Source: Zelopaecilomyces penicillatus
Taxonomy: Eukaryota; Ascomycota; Sordariomycetes; Hypocreales; Pseudodiploosporaceae
Length of the DNA: 64,000 nt
Reading direction: 5' to 3'
Assembly: GCA_005765155.1 (NCBI GenBank)
Contig: VCCP01000003.1
Coordinates: 2,294,001 to 2,358,000, forward strand
Part shown: positions 51,970 through 64,000 of the stretch, one piece after another
Layout of the letters: each line of letters starts with the position of its first letter
How positions within the stretch are numbered: position 1 is the first letter of the stretch
Translations under genes and position numbers: made by a program
The notes under the pieces: generated by a model
What the model saw: only the letters and a program-made list of their open reading frames with translations
What the model was told of the DNA's origin: nothing
Databases searched by the model: none

Positions 51970-52164
51970 TATAATAGGATTAGATACCTAGGTACTTAAT
52001 TATAATATATAACCTAGAAAACTATTAATTATTAAGGCTTTAGTAGTCTTTTATATTTAAAGGATATAAAGAAAAAATAATTTAGCTTAAGTTTAAATCT
52101 TATTATTAATTAATTGATTAAAGCTATATAATCCTATTTAGCTATACCTAGAATTCCTTTTATA
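51970..52164 (+). repeat. 3' LTR of gypsy F
   Basis: 195 bp, colinear with 11494-11688. Preceded by the purine run AAAGAGAGAGA and followed by TATAT, which matches the left flank but lies in an (AT)n run. Confidence 0.85.
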
Positions 52165-52665
52165 TATATATATATATATTTAAGTTTTATTCTTTTATTT
52201 AATTTTAATTAATTATTAATAATATTAGATTATAATCTTATTAATATATTATTAAAAAAATTTAATTTATTTATTTATATAAATTCTTTTTATTAAATCT
52301 TTATTTTATATACTTTTTAAAGTTAATTTATTAATAATCTTTATTTAATAGATTATTATATTAATCTTTAATAATATTTTATTTAATTAAAGTTTATTTT
52401 ATTAATTTTTTAAATCCTTAATATAATTAACTAATATTAAGGATTATTATTTCTTAATAAATTTATTATTTTTAATTAAATAAATAATAATAAAGATAAA
52501 ATAAAAAATAAGAATATTATTTAATTAAAATTAAAATTAAAATATTTAATAAATATATTATAATTTATATTTTTATTTTTATTTTAATTATAATAATAAT
52601 AAAATAATATAATAATTAAAAGAATTAATATATTAATTAAATAAATTAAATAAATTTTAAAAGTC
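52165..52665. other. AT-rich spacer
   Basis: About 500 bp of AT-only DNA between element F and relic K, opening with a short (AT)n run. Nothing recognisable. Confidence 0.6.
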
Positions 52666-55600
52666 TATTATAATTTAATAATTTAAATTATATAATAAGC
52701 TTTAATTATATAATTATATAATATTATTAAATATATATTAAAGGTTTAAAGTTATATAAAATAAAAATATATTTTTAAAGATAATTTTAAATTTAAAGTA
52801 TCTTTTAAAGGTATATTTTAATATATAAGCTTATAATTCCTAATTTAATAATCTTATAATATTAAAATATTAATAAATAAACTTTTTATATAAAATATAA
52901 GATTTTAAAAAAATGTAATTTTTTTTATAAGCTTTTAATATTTATTATTTTATAGTTATTATAATTATATCTAGATTTATAATTATATATTTTAATAATA
53001 AAGTAAATATTAAAATTCTTATTCTTTTTTAAATAAAATTAATACATTTTTTAATTAATATATAATTTATTATTTAAATTAAATTTATTTTATAATATAA
53101 AAGCTTATATTTATAAATCATTAAATTTTTATTTAATATATTATTAATAAAAAAAGATTATATTTATATATATATATAGATTAACTAGAGTTATTATTTA
53201 TAATTTATTATCTTTTATTTTTTATAGTTTTTGCTTTTTAAAAAAATAAAATTATATTTAATTTATTAATATAGTTTTAATAGACTTAAATTTAATATAA
53301 AAAAACTTTAATATAATTATAAGCTTTTTTAATAATATTAATATAATATAAAGATGAAATATTTTTAATTAATATACTTTTTTAATTTCTTTTTTTAATA
53401 TTTAAAACTCTTTTAAAAATATTAATAAAATTCTTTTTTATATATTTTATTAGTTTTACTTTTTTAATTTAAATCCTTATTATTATACTTTATTATTTTT
53501 ATTAAAAACTATTTTAACTTTTTATTTATATAATATATATTTAATATATTTAATATATTCTATATATTCTATATATATTTTAAAATAAAAATAAAATATA
53601 ATTATAATAAATAATATTAATTATTTTTTATTTAAATTTTTTTTTAAGTTTAATTTTATAATAATATCTTTAATAATAATCTTTTTATATAAAACTTTAT
53701 TTTTATAATCTTATTTATAAATTTTATAATAAAAGAGAAATTATAATAATTCTTTTTAATAATCTTATTAAGAATTTAATAATTTATATATAATTTAAAA
53801 ATCTTATCTTTTTTTAATAAAAAAAGGATTAATATATTTTTAAGGCTATTAAAGATTTATATATAATTAAATAATAAATATTTATTTAAATATTTTTATA
53901 GCTTTATAAATCTTTATAATAATAAAAAATAAATTATATTATATAATAAAGTTTTATTTAATAATAAATTAATAGTATAATATATTATTTATATAAAAGA
54001 ATATTATTTATATTATTAATTTAAAATATATTATTTTATAGATTAATAAAGATTAAAGGGATTAATCTTTAAAAAAAAAGATATAATATATCTTTTATAT
54101 TATATATTAGATAAAACTTCTTTAAATATTATAATAATATAATTAAATAATAAATTAAATTTTAAAAAACTTAAATTATTTAAGATTAAAAAAGCTATTT
54201 TTAATATTCATTATAAATTATTATTATTAAAAATATATAATTATATTCTATTTTTTATATTTTATATTAATTAAAGTATTTAATAATATAAAAGAATAAA
54301 TAAAAATATAAATAAAAATAATTAAAAAAAAAGAAGAAATAAAAATAATATTAAATATTAAATAAAAGAATAAATAAAATAAATATCTTATTAAATAAAA
54401 AGATTTTAAATCTAAAGATAATATATAAAGTCTATTAATTATTTAAATTATTATTATTTAATACTATAATAATTCCTTTAAAAATAATTAATTTAATTAA
54501 AGAATCTAGATTAATAAATTTATTATCTAAATCTAAAAAGAATTAATTAATCTTATTTAGAATACTTAAAAACTATAAATCTAATATTATATAATATTTA
54601 TATACCTTTAAAATAAAAACTAGATAAATTCTATTTTTAATATTTAAGTTCTTTAAACCTTAATAAATTAATTTAAAGCTTTATTATTATTATTTTTTAA
54701 GCTTATAAATATAAGATAAATAATTTAAAGTTAAAAAAAGCTTTAATTATAATTTAGATAATTAATTCTAGATATTTAAGATATTTTTTTTAGTTTCCTT
54801 TTCTTTAAAGGTTAATTAATAATATTATTCTAAAAGTTTTTTTATTAATAAAATTAATAAGAATTAAATATTATTATATAATAAAATTATATATATAAAG
54901 ATATTATTAAAATATTATTACAAAAATTATTTTATTTTATATATATTATATAATAATTATTACTTTTTATTATATAATAAGATTATTTTTATTTAAAGTA
55001 ATAAAAATATAATATATTTATTATTTTATTATTAAAATTTATATCTTTAATTAATTTAGAATATTTAATATTATTAATAAAGTAATATATCTAATAGCCT
55101 TTTTAAAAAGAAAGTTATAATTTTCTAATATAATTTGATATTATAAGAGATGATTTAATATAATATAAGTATTATAATTTATAAATATAAAGAAAGAAAA
55201 GAAAGATATACCTTTAAGCCTTAAGGATAAGACTTTTTAAAAGGGAGATATTATATTATAACCTAATAATTAAGATTATATAATAAGCTTTAATTATATA
55301 ATTATATAATTATATAATATTATAAGATATATATTAAAGGTTTAGAATTATATAGAATTAAATTATAATCTTAAAGGTAATTCTAGGTTTAGGATTACTT
55401 TTAAAAATATAATTTAATAGATAAGCTTATAATTCTAAATATAATTTAATAATAAGGATTATAATTTAAATTATAATTTATAATATATATATATATATAT
55501 ATATCCTTAATTTTTATTTTTTTAATTTAATCTTAATTAATTATTAATATATATTTAATTTTATTATATTATATATTATTATTTATTATATTAATATTTA

Positions 55601-55729
55601 ATCCTTAATTATAATATTTTATATTTATTATTAATATAATAGATTATATTGCTTAGAATATCTTAATTTATTTATTAATATAAACCCTTTTTATTAGATT
55701 TATATTTTAGGAATTTATTAAATATTATA
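52666..55729 (+). mobile_element. Gypsy relic K, related to element J, internally deleted
   Basis: The right LTR (55254-55729, 476 bp) matches the LTR of J from its start (TATTATAACCTAATAATTA) to its end (TTATTAAATATTATA), including the conserved middle block. It is preceded by AAAAGGGAGA, like the polypurine tract of J. The left end (52666 to about 52860) matches only the first 200 bp or so of that LTR. At 54040-54260 the plus strand encodes RLKGLIFKKRDTIYLLY, the same integrase C-terminal block as in J. Only 3.1 kb long, so most of pol is gone. The 5 bp flanks (AAGTC and CTTAA) do not match. Confidence 0.7.
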
Positions 55730-58700
55730 CTTAAATATAATAATTCAAGCTTATATTTATAAAGATAATAAGATTATTAAATAAGCTTACTAAGCTTTTT
55801 TTATAATTAAGCTTCAATATTTAAATATATTAAAAGTTAATTTAAGTATTTTATAAATATTTATATTTATAATTTTAAGATAATATAATTATAATTATAA
55901 ATAAAAGAAAATATTTATATTTATTTTAATTTTAATTTTTCTTTTATTATTTTTATTAAATAATATCTTATTTTTAAAATATTAGAATTATTTATTTAAA
56001 GATAGTTATTTAATTATTAAAAGAATAATATATAAAGAAAAAGAATAAATTATAAATTATTCTTTAAAATATAATAGCTTATAAAAATACCTTTTTTAAT
56101 TATAAAAAATTAAAATAATAGATTTATATATAAAGAATATCCTTTATTATTATAATAATTAATATCTATTTTAAATTAAATCTAATATTTTATATAATTT
56201 TATTTATATTTATTAATAATTTATTTAAATAATTTAAATACTTTTAAAATTAATATTTTATAAATAAATTCTAGATTTTAGAATATTTATATTATTATTT
56301 ATCTTTAAATTAAATAATTCTTTAATTTTCTTTTAATTATTTTAATATTTTTATAAATTAATAATTAAATTTATAAAGATTAATAATATTTTATTATTTA
56401 ATAAAAATAATATATATTACTTTTATAGAATATACTTTAAATCTTTTAAAAGCTTAATATTAACTAGTCTTTTATAAGGTTTTAAATTATTAGTTTTAAA
56501 AATATCTTTTTATTATATATATTTAATAATCTTATAAATATAATTATAATAATTCTTTTTAAATTAATTTTTATAATAGTTTAGAAATACTTTTAATAAT
56601 ATTATAAATATTAATTTAATATTAATTAATTTATTTAATTATAAAATAAATAAGAATTATCTTTCATTTAATTATTAATTTTAATAAAAAAAAATATATA
56701 AAAGAAAATATATTATATTTAAGATTAATTAAATAATTTAAAATAAATATATATAATTAAAATTAAAATTAAAATTTAAAAAAATTTAAAAAAATTATAA
56801 AATTATAATAAATAAAAATAAGTTTTAATAATTAATTAAATCTTTTTAACTATCTTTTAAAATAAAAATAAAATAATTAATTAATTATTAAAATTTATTT
56901 AGAATTTACAAAAAAATATAAAAAGCTTTAAATTTAATAAAATTATTTATATCTTTAATATATCTTATTTATTTATATAGATTAACCCTTTAAAACTATA
57001 ATTAATATAATTATCTTTTAATTATTTTTAATAAAAATATATATATTTAATTTATTTATTAAAATATTTATTAATAAAATTAAATAAATTAAAAAATAGC
57101 TTAAAAAAAGAATAATAATATTAATTATTTATAATATATAAAGCTTTTTATTAATATATAAAAGGCTTAAAAATATAATAATAAAAGATAAAAGAATATC
57201 TTATTTAAATTAATAAAAAGGGTTTAATCTTAAAAAAATAATTAAAAAATATATATAAAGATTAAAAATATCTTTTATTTAAATATTAATATAAAGCTAT
57301 ATATTAATTCTTAAATTAAAAAAAGAATAGCTTTATAATTAATATAAAATATATATTAAGGATTTAATAAGGTTTTAATAATATTTTTAAATAATTAAAG
57401 ATTTTTATAATATATTAAATATCTTATAAAAAATAAAAAATAATAGCTTTATTAATTTTAATATAAGCTTTTTTAAAAATTAAAATAATAAAAATAATAA
57501 TAATATTAATTTATTAAAATATATATAAAAAACTATATAAAATATATATTAATTAATATTATAAAAAATTAAAAAAATTAAAAATAATATCTTTTTAATA
57601 TTATTATTATTTTATATATTATTATATAATAAAGAGCTTTATAATCTAGTTTAATATATTATATAAATATATATAAATAATTAATAGAAAATATAAAAAA
57701 AACTTAAGCTTATATATAGCTTTATATATCGCTTTAAATAATATTAAATAGCTTTAAATAACGCTATTTTATATAATTTAAATAATTATAAAAATAATAT
57801 ATTATAATATTATTAATTTATATCTTTATATATTAAATTAATATAATATTAATAAATAAATATATCTTATTTATTAATATATTATTAAGATATTATATTA
57901 TCTTAAATTTTTAAATATTTTAAGGATATTTAAGTTAATTAAAAGATATATCTTTTTAATAATTATTTAAATATATTCTATATAAAGATTTTATTAATAA
58001 ATATTATTTTTTATTATATATATTTTTTTTATATATTTTTTTTATTTTTATTAAATTAATATATAAATTATTATTATATTAAATAATAAAAAATTAATAT
58101 TTATTTTATTTTTTTATTTATTAAATTTATATATATAATTCTTTTTTATAAATTAAATTTTTTTATAATCTTTTTTTAAAATTAATTTTTAAATTATTTA
58201 TTATTAAAATTATATTTTATTATATTTTTTAAAAAATATATTTTTTATATTTTTATTTATTAAATATTTTTTTATTTTTTTTATTAAAATCTTAAAGGGT
58301 TTTATATTTATTTTTTAATAATAAAATTTTATTTAATTTTTTAAAAAAAATATTAATATTAATAAAAATTTAAAAATAAAAATATTTAATAATAATAAAA
58401 TAAAAATAAAAATAAATCTTTTTAATCTTAATTAATAATAATTTTATTTTATTTTTAATATTTTTTAAAATTTATAATATATAATTCTTTTTCTTTTAAA
58501 ATTTATAAATATATATAATTATAAAAATAATCTTTTAATTAATTTTTAATATTTTTTTTTAAATTTTTTTTAATTTTAATATATTTTAATTTATAAAAAT
58601 TAAAAACTTTTAATATATTAATATATAAATTTTTTTATATTTTTATTAATTTAATTATATATTTATATATTTATTTAATATAAAATATATAAATTTAATT

Positions 58701-58877
58701 TTTTTTAAAATATAAAATAATTTAAATTTATTAAATTTATTTATATATATTTTAAAATATTAATATATATATAAATAATTATTTATATTATAATAAAATT
58801 AATTAATCTTTTATAATATTAAATAATCAATATTTTAAGCTTTAAATTAATATTTTATTTTAATTAACATTCTTAAG
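55730..58877. other. AT-rich tract without recognisable gene
   Basis: About 3.1 kb, nearly pure A+T, running to the stop codon of the large gene. No LTR or coding motif seen. Confidence 0.6.
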
Positions 58878-61800
58878 TTAATCATTTAATTTAAATATCC
58901 TTCTTAAAACACTGAACTTCTTCTTTCTAAGTTGTATACCTGGCGCGTTCTGATTCTCATCTTCATGTAATACTGTGATGCCCTGATGTGATACACTTCG
59001 GCGCTTATTAAAGCCCAGCCGAACGAGCTCATTTCTCGCCAAACCACTAGCTGTGGATGGTCTGTTGGCGCAGGTGGATTGATGAGGCAAGGAGACTTCG
59101 ACATTACCGGTTAAACCATCCTTGCCAGCGGCAGACTTGCCGTCAGGGAATGGCCAGCCTGATTCCATTTTATAGAAATCATTGTCTCGAATAATGTTTA
59201 GCTGATCTGTGCTCCGTTCCAGCTTGGTATCGCGACGAGCAGCACTTTCGCTAACGTCCCGAGTAATCTTCCCAGCTGGATTTCTCTTTCTCCACAGAAC
59301 AGACATGAAATTCCCACGTGGAGAGCTGTCTTCATGGTCCGAGAGTGTCCTATCCGCGACAGCCCCAGAATGCATGATGGCTCCATGCCCAGAGCGATTT
59401 CGCTGCGGTATTGATGGCATTGTCGTCGACTTGAGGCCAAGTGAAGCCCCGTCACCATCACGAACATTGCCATGTCCATCCTCCGTATCATCCGGGAAGT
59501 GTGTCGCCAGAGCAGGAGTTCGATCATTTTTGGTGGTAATATTAACCTTATTGGATAAGCCTTCCTGATGTTTAGCCTTGTGGGATCGCCCAGACTGTGA
59601 GGTTTTAAAAACGCTCTCCTCGTCTTCACTAGAGTCTACAAAGCGACTCTGAAATACAGGATGGTCTTCGTCGTCATCGCTAGAGTCCACAAAGCGGCTA
59701 CCATTGAGGCCTGTTTTACCTTTCCTCTTAGTAACTGATCGACCAAACCCGGACATACGAGACCGAGGTGTAGATGAACTGGTTGGCCTGTGGCGTAGGG
59801 ACAGCCTCATGCCTTCCCTCATCGCCGGTCTTGGCGAAGGCAGCGATGTTACAGAGTTACGCCTGAAAGTAGATCCCGTTGGCGACAAGGATCGTAGACT
59901 GAAACGGCTGTTTCCTCTTGAACCATCCGGTGAGGAAGGTGATTGCTCATGCAAATTCCTTCTCATAGATTTCCTAAACCCATGGCTTGCAACGTTGGCG
60001 GCTCTGGTACGTCTAAAACTGCTTTCGCTGGAGTCAGAGCCACGTCGCTTCAACCTGGAATTGGAACCTTGAAGAGCAAAGACATTTGAGTATGTGCCAA
60101 GGCCATCTGCTGAATGATTCCGTTTTGGTCTCATAGTCAATGCGGCCCCATGATTTTGAGAAGTTTGATAGGACGATGCAGGCCGGCGGGTTTGGCGCAA
60201 GGATTCCATACGCCTGCCTGGGTATATATCTTGTTTTTCATTCTGGTTAAGCACATTCTTACCATCGCCAACCAACCTGGACTCAACAGCAGCTTGTCTG
60301 GATTGATGCTCAGTTATGTTTCCACCACTTAGAATACTCAAAGCTGATATTCTTGCAGTCATTTCCATTTTTTCTGATGATTCATCAGTGGTATTCCTGA
60401 TAGGTGACGAAAGAACACTGGTAATGATTGGTGGCGGTGATTCAATAACCTTTGGGCCGGTGCTGCCATTATCTACTTGGCGCCAAGATTCGCAACGGCG
60501 TTTTTGCAGAGAGCCGTCTTCGCTTACAACATTTTGGGATAGAGGTTGAAAAGTCTCGGCGTGCGGGTGATGCTCACAGCCGCTATGGTTATAGACGTGA
60601 GAATCATGAGTAGTGTTACTAGCACAGTGTGCTTTCATCGTTTGAAGCAAGATAGCGTCATCAGCCTCCATTGCCTCGTTCTCTAACTGGCGCCGCTTTT
60701 CTGAGGATAAACTTCTCCAATATTTTTTCGCATTCTCCCAATCATCTGGTATCTCAAGTTGTTCCTGTGGAAGCCTGGCAGTCAAAACTTGAGAGACCGG
60801 TTCGTGTTCTAGCGTAACTACCTTGGAGTTACTTGAATGATGTGCTTCGCGCATTTTCGGGGCCGTAGTCTCAATTGGGCTCTCGAGCACAGCATCGAGA
60901 GACATGAACCCATCACCATCAGTTTCAGATAGCTCCTCATATGCATCGCTATATATGCTGCATCTGTCCGAGTCGTTTTCCTCATCTACTTCTTGAATAT
61001 CATCCATTTGTGACGAGGAGTCTGTTTCTTCCTGGTCCCCAGATTGAGTAGACAGTAGGGATATGACACCTCCTACCAGACGACCCGGGATAGCGACATT
61101 TGGTGTATCACGGTCCGGATTATCACCGCCCACGGTAGCTGTGGGTCCTTGAAGACCAATTCCGGTTCCACGAATTGTTTTCGTGGTCAGTTGAGGAACT
61201 GGCAAAAGTGGAGTCGGGCCGCCCGCAAGCTTTGGATTAATAGGAAGGTCGGTTAGGGGACGATTCTCAAGTGTTGTATCGAGTGGAGGATCTCCAACTT
61301 GTGAAAACATATTAGCCTGTAGCTCTTCATCTGAGGCGAGTCCGCCGTCATCACTATCATTCTCGGCCGGGGCCGCGATGGGCGGCAGCGGCTCTCTATA
61401 CTTGGATATATTTGCCTCATGTTTGGATCCGGTTTCCTGTGTCATCATATCTCCACAGCGTGGTTCACTTGGCTGTATAGCATTCGTTGAGATTGTGTTA
61501 GCATTCGTCTCAGGAATTGAGGATGCTGATACAAGCTGAGTTGCAAATGATTGTTCATGAGGCCGCACCAAAGGCCTTTCCTCCGGCTCTTTTGCCTTCT
61601 TTTCCCGGATACTTCCGAAGAGGGGAAGTGCAGGTCGCGGTGACATGGTTTCATCAGCATCCAAAGACATCGCATCTTTCTTAGCATACTTGGCAACAAT
61701 GTTATGCCAAGGCTTTTTTGCTTGCATCTCTGGCAAAACTGACGAGGCATTCTCTTGACCTTGGCTTAGCTCGCCAACAGTATTAAAGTTTCTGTCATCC

Positions 61801-63400
61801 CAGCTAACTCGCACCATTTTTTTCCGGAGTGTGGATGCATCATCTTTGACATTTGAATTTGAACCAAGCGCTGAGACCTCCGATCCATCATGGGAGGGGG
61901 CTGGCGAATTACCCCTAAGTGTTGAGCTTGAAAGCTTCAGGGCAGATTTTCGAGGTGAAAGGGATCGAGGAGGTGGTTCATGCTTGATCATCTCCTTGTC
62001 TGATGCTGACGCAAAGTGTGCTGACCGAGCCTGAATTTCATGCGAGGTTTTGGTAACTTCAGGAATTCCTCGCCGCGAAACGGCGGGAATATGTGAGGTC
62101 TCAGTTGTCAAAAGATGGACTTGGTTGGGATTTTGCCTAGCAGAGGCAACCAGCGTGCTATTGACATCTTCTTCTGCTTCAGCTGCTATAGGCGAGGGTG
62201 TCACAATATCCACCATTGGATGAATATGCAACACTGATCGTGATGTAACAATAGAACTATCATGCTCTGAGAGTTGGGTTTCAACCTGCTGATGATCCAT
62301 CGGAATCGGCGCAGTAAACCCCAATGCGGTTCCGTTTTGACGAATGCTGGAATAAGCAGCTGTGACTTGTCCGAGGCCCGCTTTAGTTGCATCTGACCCA
62401 TTTCTTGATGAACTCGGCCTCTTCTTCTTCTGTGGCTTGTCTAATTCATCGCCTGCACCCCTTGACCGAGCCACCAACTCAGCCCGCGGGACCATCCTCC
62501 TGGAGTTTGCATCGTACACAAGCTCTTGATCTGAAGTAGACGGTGATATTGGATTGATGGTCGAGACTATCGGAGCGAGTGGGTAAGAGAAGTTGATCGA
62601 GGGACTGATGCTGCCAGACCGTGCATCAGGAGAAGACGCCTCTAAAACTGAATCTGTTTTTCTTACATTCGTAGGGCTACCAGTGGCTGCAGCACTAAAC
62701 CAAGTTCCTGGCTGTCCAGCCTTTACCTTTTGACTGGCAGTTTTAAAAGGCTGCGTTTGCAGAACTGTGTCCTTTCCACATCTTTCAGGGTAGGGCTTGT
62801 GATTATTTTGAGTCACTGGGATAATGGGCACTGGTGGAATGTCGTAATCCTGAGGAGCTGGGCTACGGCCAGGCGAGGGAGAGCGGAAGGTCCGATCTAT
62901 CATAGAACATATACTAGGGGTTCTCTGCAGCTCTTGATTTTTGACACCTTCCCGGCTAGTCGTCGACGAGATAGATGGGTTTCTTCTAGTTCGTTTAGAT
63001 TGCACATCAGCGACAATCGTTGGTGTTGTAGGCCGCGCCCTCAATGCGGCAGCGGCAGCAGCAGACGACAGTGATGAGGATGACGCTTGGCGCAAGAATG
63101 CTGAGGCAGCAGCCGTGGCGGCATTCGGGTTTGCCGTCTCCTTTGTCAGTGGCTGTGGCGACAAAGTATATGCGATTAGCACGGAGAATACACTCGGAAC
63201 AAATGCCAGCGAAGGCATCATCATTGCCAGTACCAAGAATTGCGTCGTGATTGACATGATCGCCACCTTAGATAGCTTCGGCGCGATCAAATATTCAATG
63301 TCGTAAAGAATGGAGTGTGAGGACAAGAATGACATAGCGTACAGCATATGTCTAGGCTTACCTGGACTGCTGGAGCATGTCTCCGTGGGTTTCTAAACAT
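58878..63400 (-). CDS. Large Ser-rich, probably disordered fungal protein of unknown function
   Basis: Two exons on the minus strand: 63400-63362 (13 codons, MFRNPRRHAPAVQ) and 63152-58878, giving 1437 aa. The 209 bp intron has a GTAAGC donor, a GCTAATC branch-like site and a CCACAG acceptor, in phase 0. An open frame continues upstream of exon 2 to 63347, but that extension is the intron. The protein begins PLTKETANPNAATAAASAFL, then an Ala/Ser-rich helix-like stretch (SSLSSAAAAAALRARP), then long Ser/Pro/Arg-rich low-complexity sequence. Two tandem acidic motifs SRFVDSS(D/E)(D/E)(D/E) lie around 59704-59620. The C-terminus is basic-hydrophobic (RKKKFSVLRRIFKLND), possibly an amphipathic membrane or partner contact. 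I recall similar uncharacterised proteins in many Pezizomycotina but no assigned function. The stop codon sits at the edge of RIP-type DNA and the last codons are AT-rich. Confidence 0.83.
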
Positions 63401-64000
63401 GGCCGTCAATGCAGATAGACTAAGCCCGAGGCAGAATCAAATAACTCTAATGTTCACGAGATGAGAGACCATTAACGTAGATGAGGGGTTGCGACAACCG
63501 TAAAATAACAACAGAGCTGTGGAGGAGGGAGGTTATCGAATTAATATGATGAATGGGTGAAATGGGGCGACTAGGAAGTGTCCCTAGAACTTGGTACGTT
63601 AAACAGAGGGAGGGATGAAGTTTGTGATATCGCAGGCTCTTGGTGTGACGAAAATCCCGGTTGCCCCTGTTACCATCGGGAGACGACCAGTTACACAAGG
63701 CTTAATCATGCAACGAATCAAGGCAGACGCCCTGGCGGATGGCCTGATGTACATAGTCGGATGACGACATAAGTTTCACAGCCTGGTACCTTACAGGTAC
63801 GTAGTAAGTTACTTACCTTGCCTGACAAGGATTCATATGACGGGGATGCCTGCCAGCACCTACTGTGCGCCGAAGTGTCCGAGAGCCCCACTTTTTGGAT
63901 CTCGAAATTGCTCGCACCACCCTTCCCGGCCTAAATAGACAATGTATGACTTTACACCCTTCCATAGTGTATTTAGCCTTTTATACCTATATAAGCAGAA
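63401..64000 (-). promoter_or_regulatory. Upstream region of the large gene
   Basis: 600 bp of normal composition, becoming more AT-rich in the last 40 bp. It should contain the promoter and 5' UTR of the gene ending at 58878. Short open frames on both strands (for example 63447-63698 minus) have no recognisable product. No specific site can be supported. Confidence 0.4.

Larger units (their letters stand above)
11494..52164 (+). mobile_element. Ty3/gypsy element F, outer host of the nest (6738 bp when insertions are removed)
   Basis: Bounded by two directly repeated 195 bp LTRs (11494-11688 and 51970-52164) that begin TATAATAGGATTA (probably TG... before RIP) and end AATTCCCTTTATA or AATTCCTTTTATA. 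The flanks are TATAT on both sides, but in AT-repeat DNA this TSD is weak evidence. Between the LTRs pol lies in order on the plus strand: gag with zinc knuckle, RT, RNase H, integrase, chromodomain-like region. Domains are split by four independent insertions, each with its own TSD. Subtracting them leaves 6738 bp, a normal gypsy length. The polypurine run AAAGAGAGAGA sits just left of the 3' LTR. Confidence 0.85.

Noticed and set aside
9301..58870. Regional centromere
   Set aside because: AT-rich RIP-type repeats would fit, but an ordinary retrotransposon nest explains the DNA. Only CENP-A mapping could decide; nothing in the sequence is specific.
59198..63306. Many frames of 66-143 codons overlapping the large gene on both strands
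   Set aside because: Shadows of the 1437 aa coding sequence, which has a consistent biased composition over 4.3 kb.
63153..63347. Hydrophobic N-terminus of the long minus-strand frame, looking like a signal anchor
   Set aside because: It lies between a good donor (GTAAGC) and acceptor (CCACAG) and is better explained as intron read-through.

Overview
The window comes from a filamentous ascomycete (Pezizomycotina). The evidence is spliced genes with 53-209 bp introns (GT...AG, with CTAA-type branch sites), proteins of familiar fungal families, and long A+T-only tracts full of retrotransposons damaged in the manner of repeat-induced point mutation (RIP; CpA to TpA). Reading frames in these tracts are broken mainly by TAA/TAG where CAA/CAG is expected, and Cys/His codons have become Tyr. 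The N-terminus of the PHD protein recalls Leotiomycetes, but that is memory and weak.

Layout. (1) 1-5450: AT-rich; the 3' end of a Ty3/gypsy pol at the left edge, an unidentified degraded frame, then featureless AT DNA. (2) 5.6-9.1 kb: a balanced-composition island with two convergent genes, an Mtg1-type mitochondrial GTPase (+) and a four-exon Cti6-like PHD-finger gene (-). (3) 9.3-58.87 kb: an AT-rich block that is mostly one retrotransposon nest. (4) 58.88-63.40 kb: one large two-exon gene (-) for a Ser-rich, probably disordered protein of unknown function, then about 600 bp of upstream DNA.

The nest resolves from terminal repeats and target-site duplications (TSDs). Outer gypsy element F (11494-52164; 195 bp LTRs) is interrupted by a 396 bp solo LTR (12067-12462, TSD CTAT), copia A (14995-29017, TSD TTTAT), a 475 bp solo LTR (29550-30024, TSD ATAAT) and reverse-strand gypsy H (30752-49772; 396 bp LTRs, TSD CTAG). 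Copia A holds gypsy J (16983-24747, TSD AGAAG). J has an internal inversion and itself holds another 475 bp solo LTR (22453-22927, TSD CAAAG). H holds reverse-strand copia B (39339-45522). With insertions removed, F is 6738 bp, its pol domains rejoin in order, and copia A and B have internal regions of exactly 5388 bp each. A gypsy relic related to J follows at 52.7-55.7 kb.

I found no biosynthetic cluster, defence system, CRISPR array, tRNA or rRNA. The novelty lies in the structure of the nest: the inversion inside J, the TTTAAT...ATTAAA LTR ends with 4 bp TSDs, a 23 bp repeat that varies between the two LTRs of one element, and the oversized element H. The three host genes have unrelated roles (mitoribosome assembly, chromatin repression, unknown) and nothing links them functionally. 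Element coordinates were read by hand; no alignment was run.
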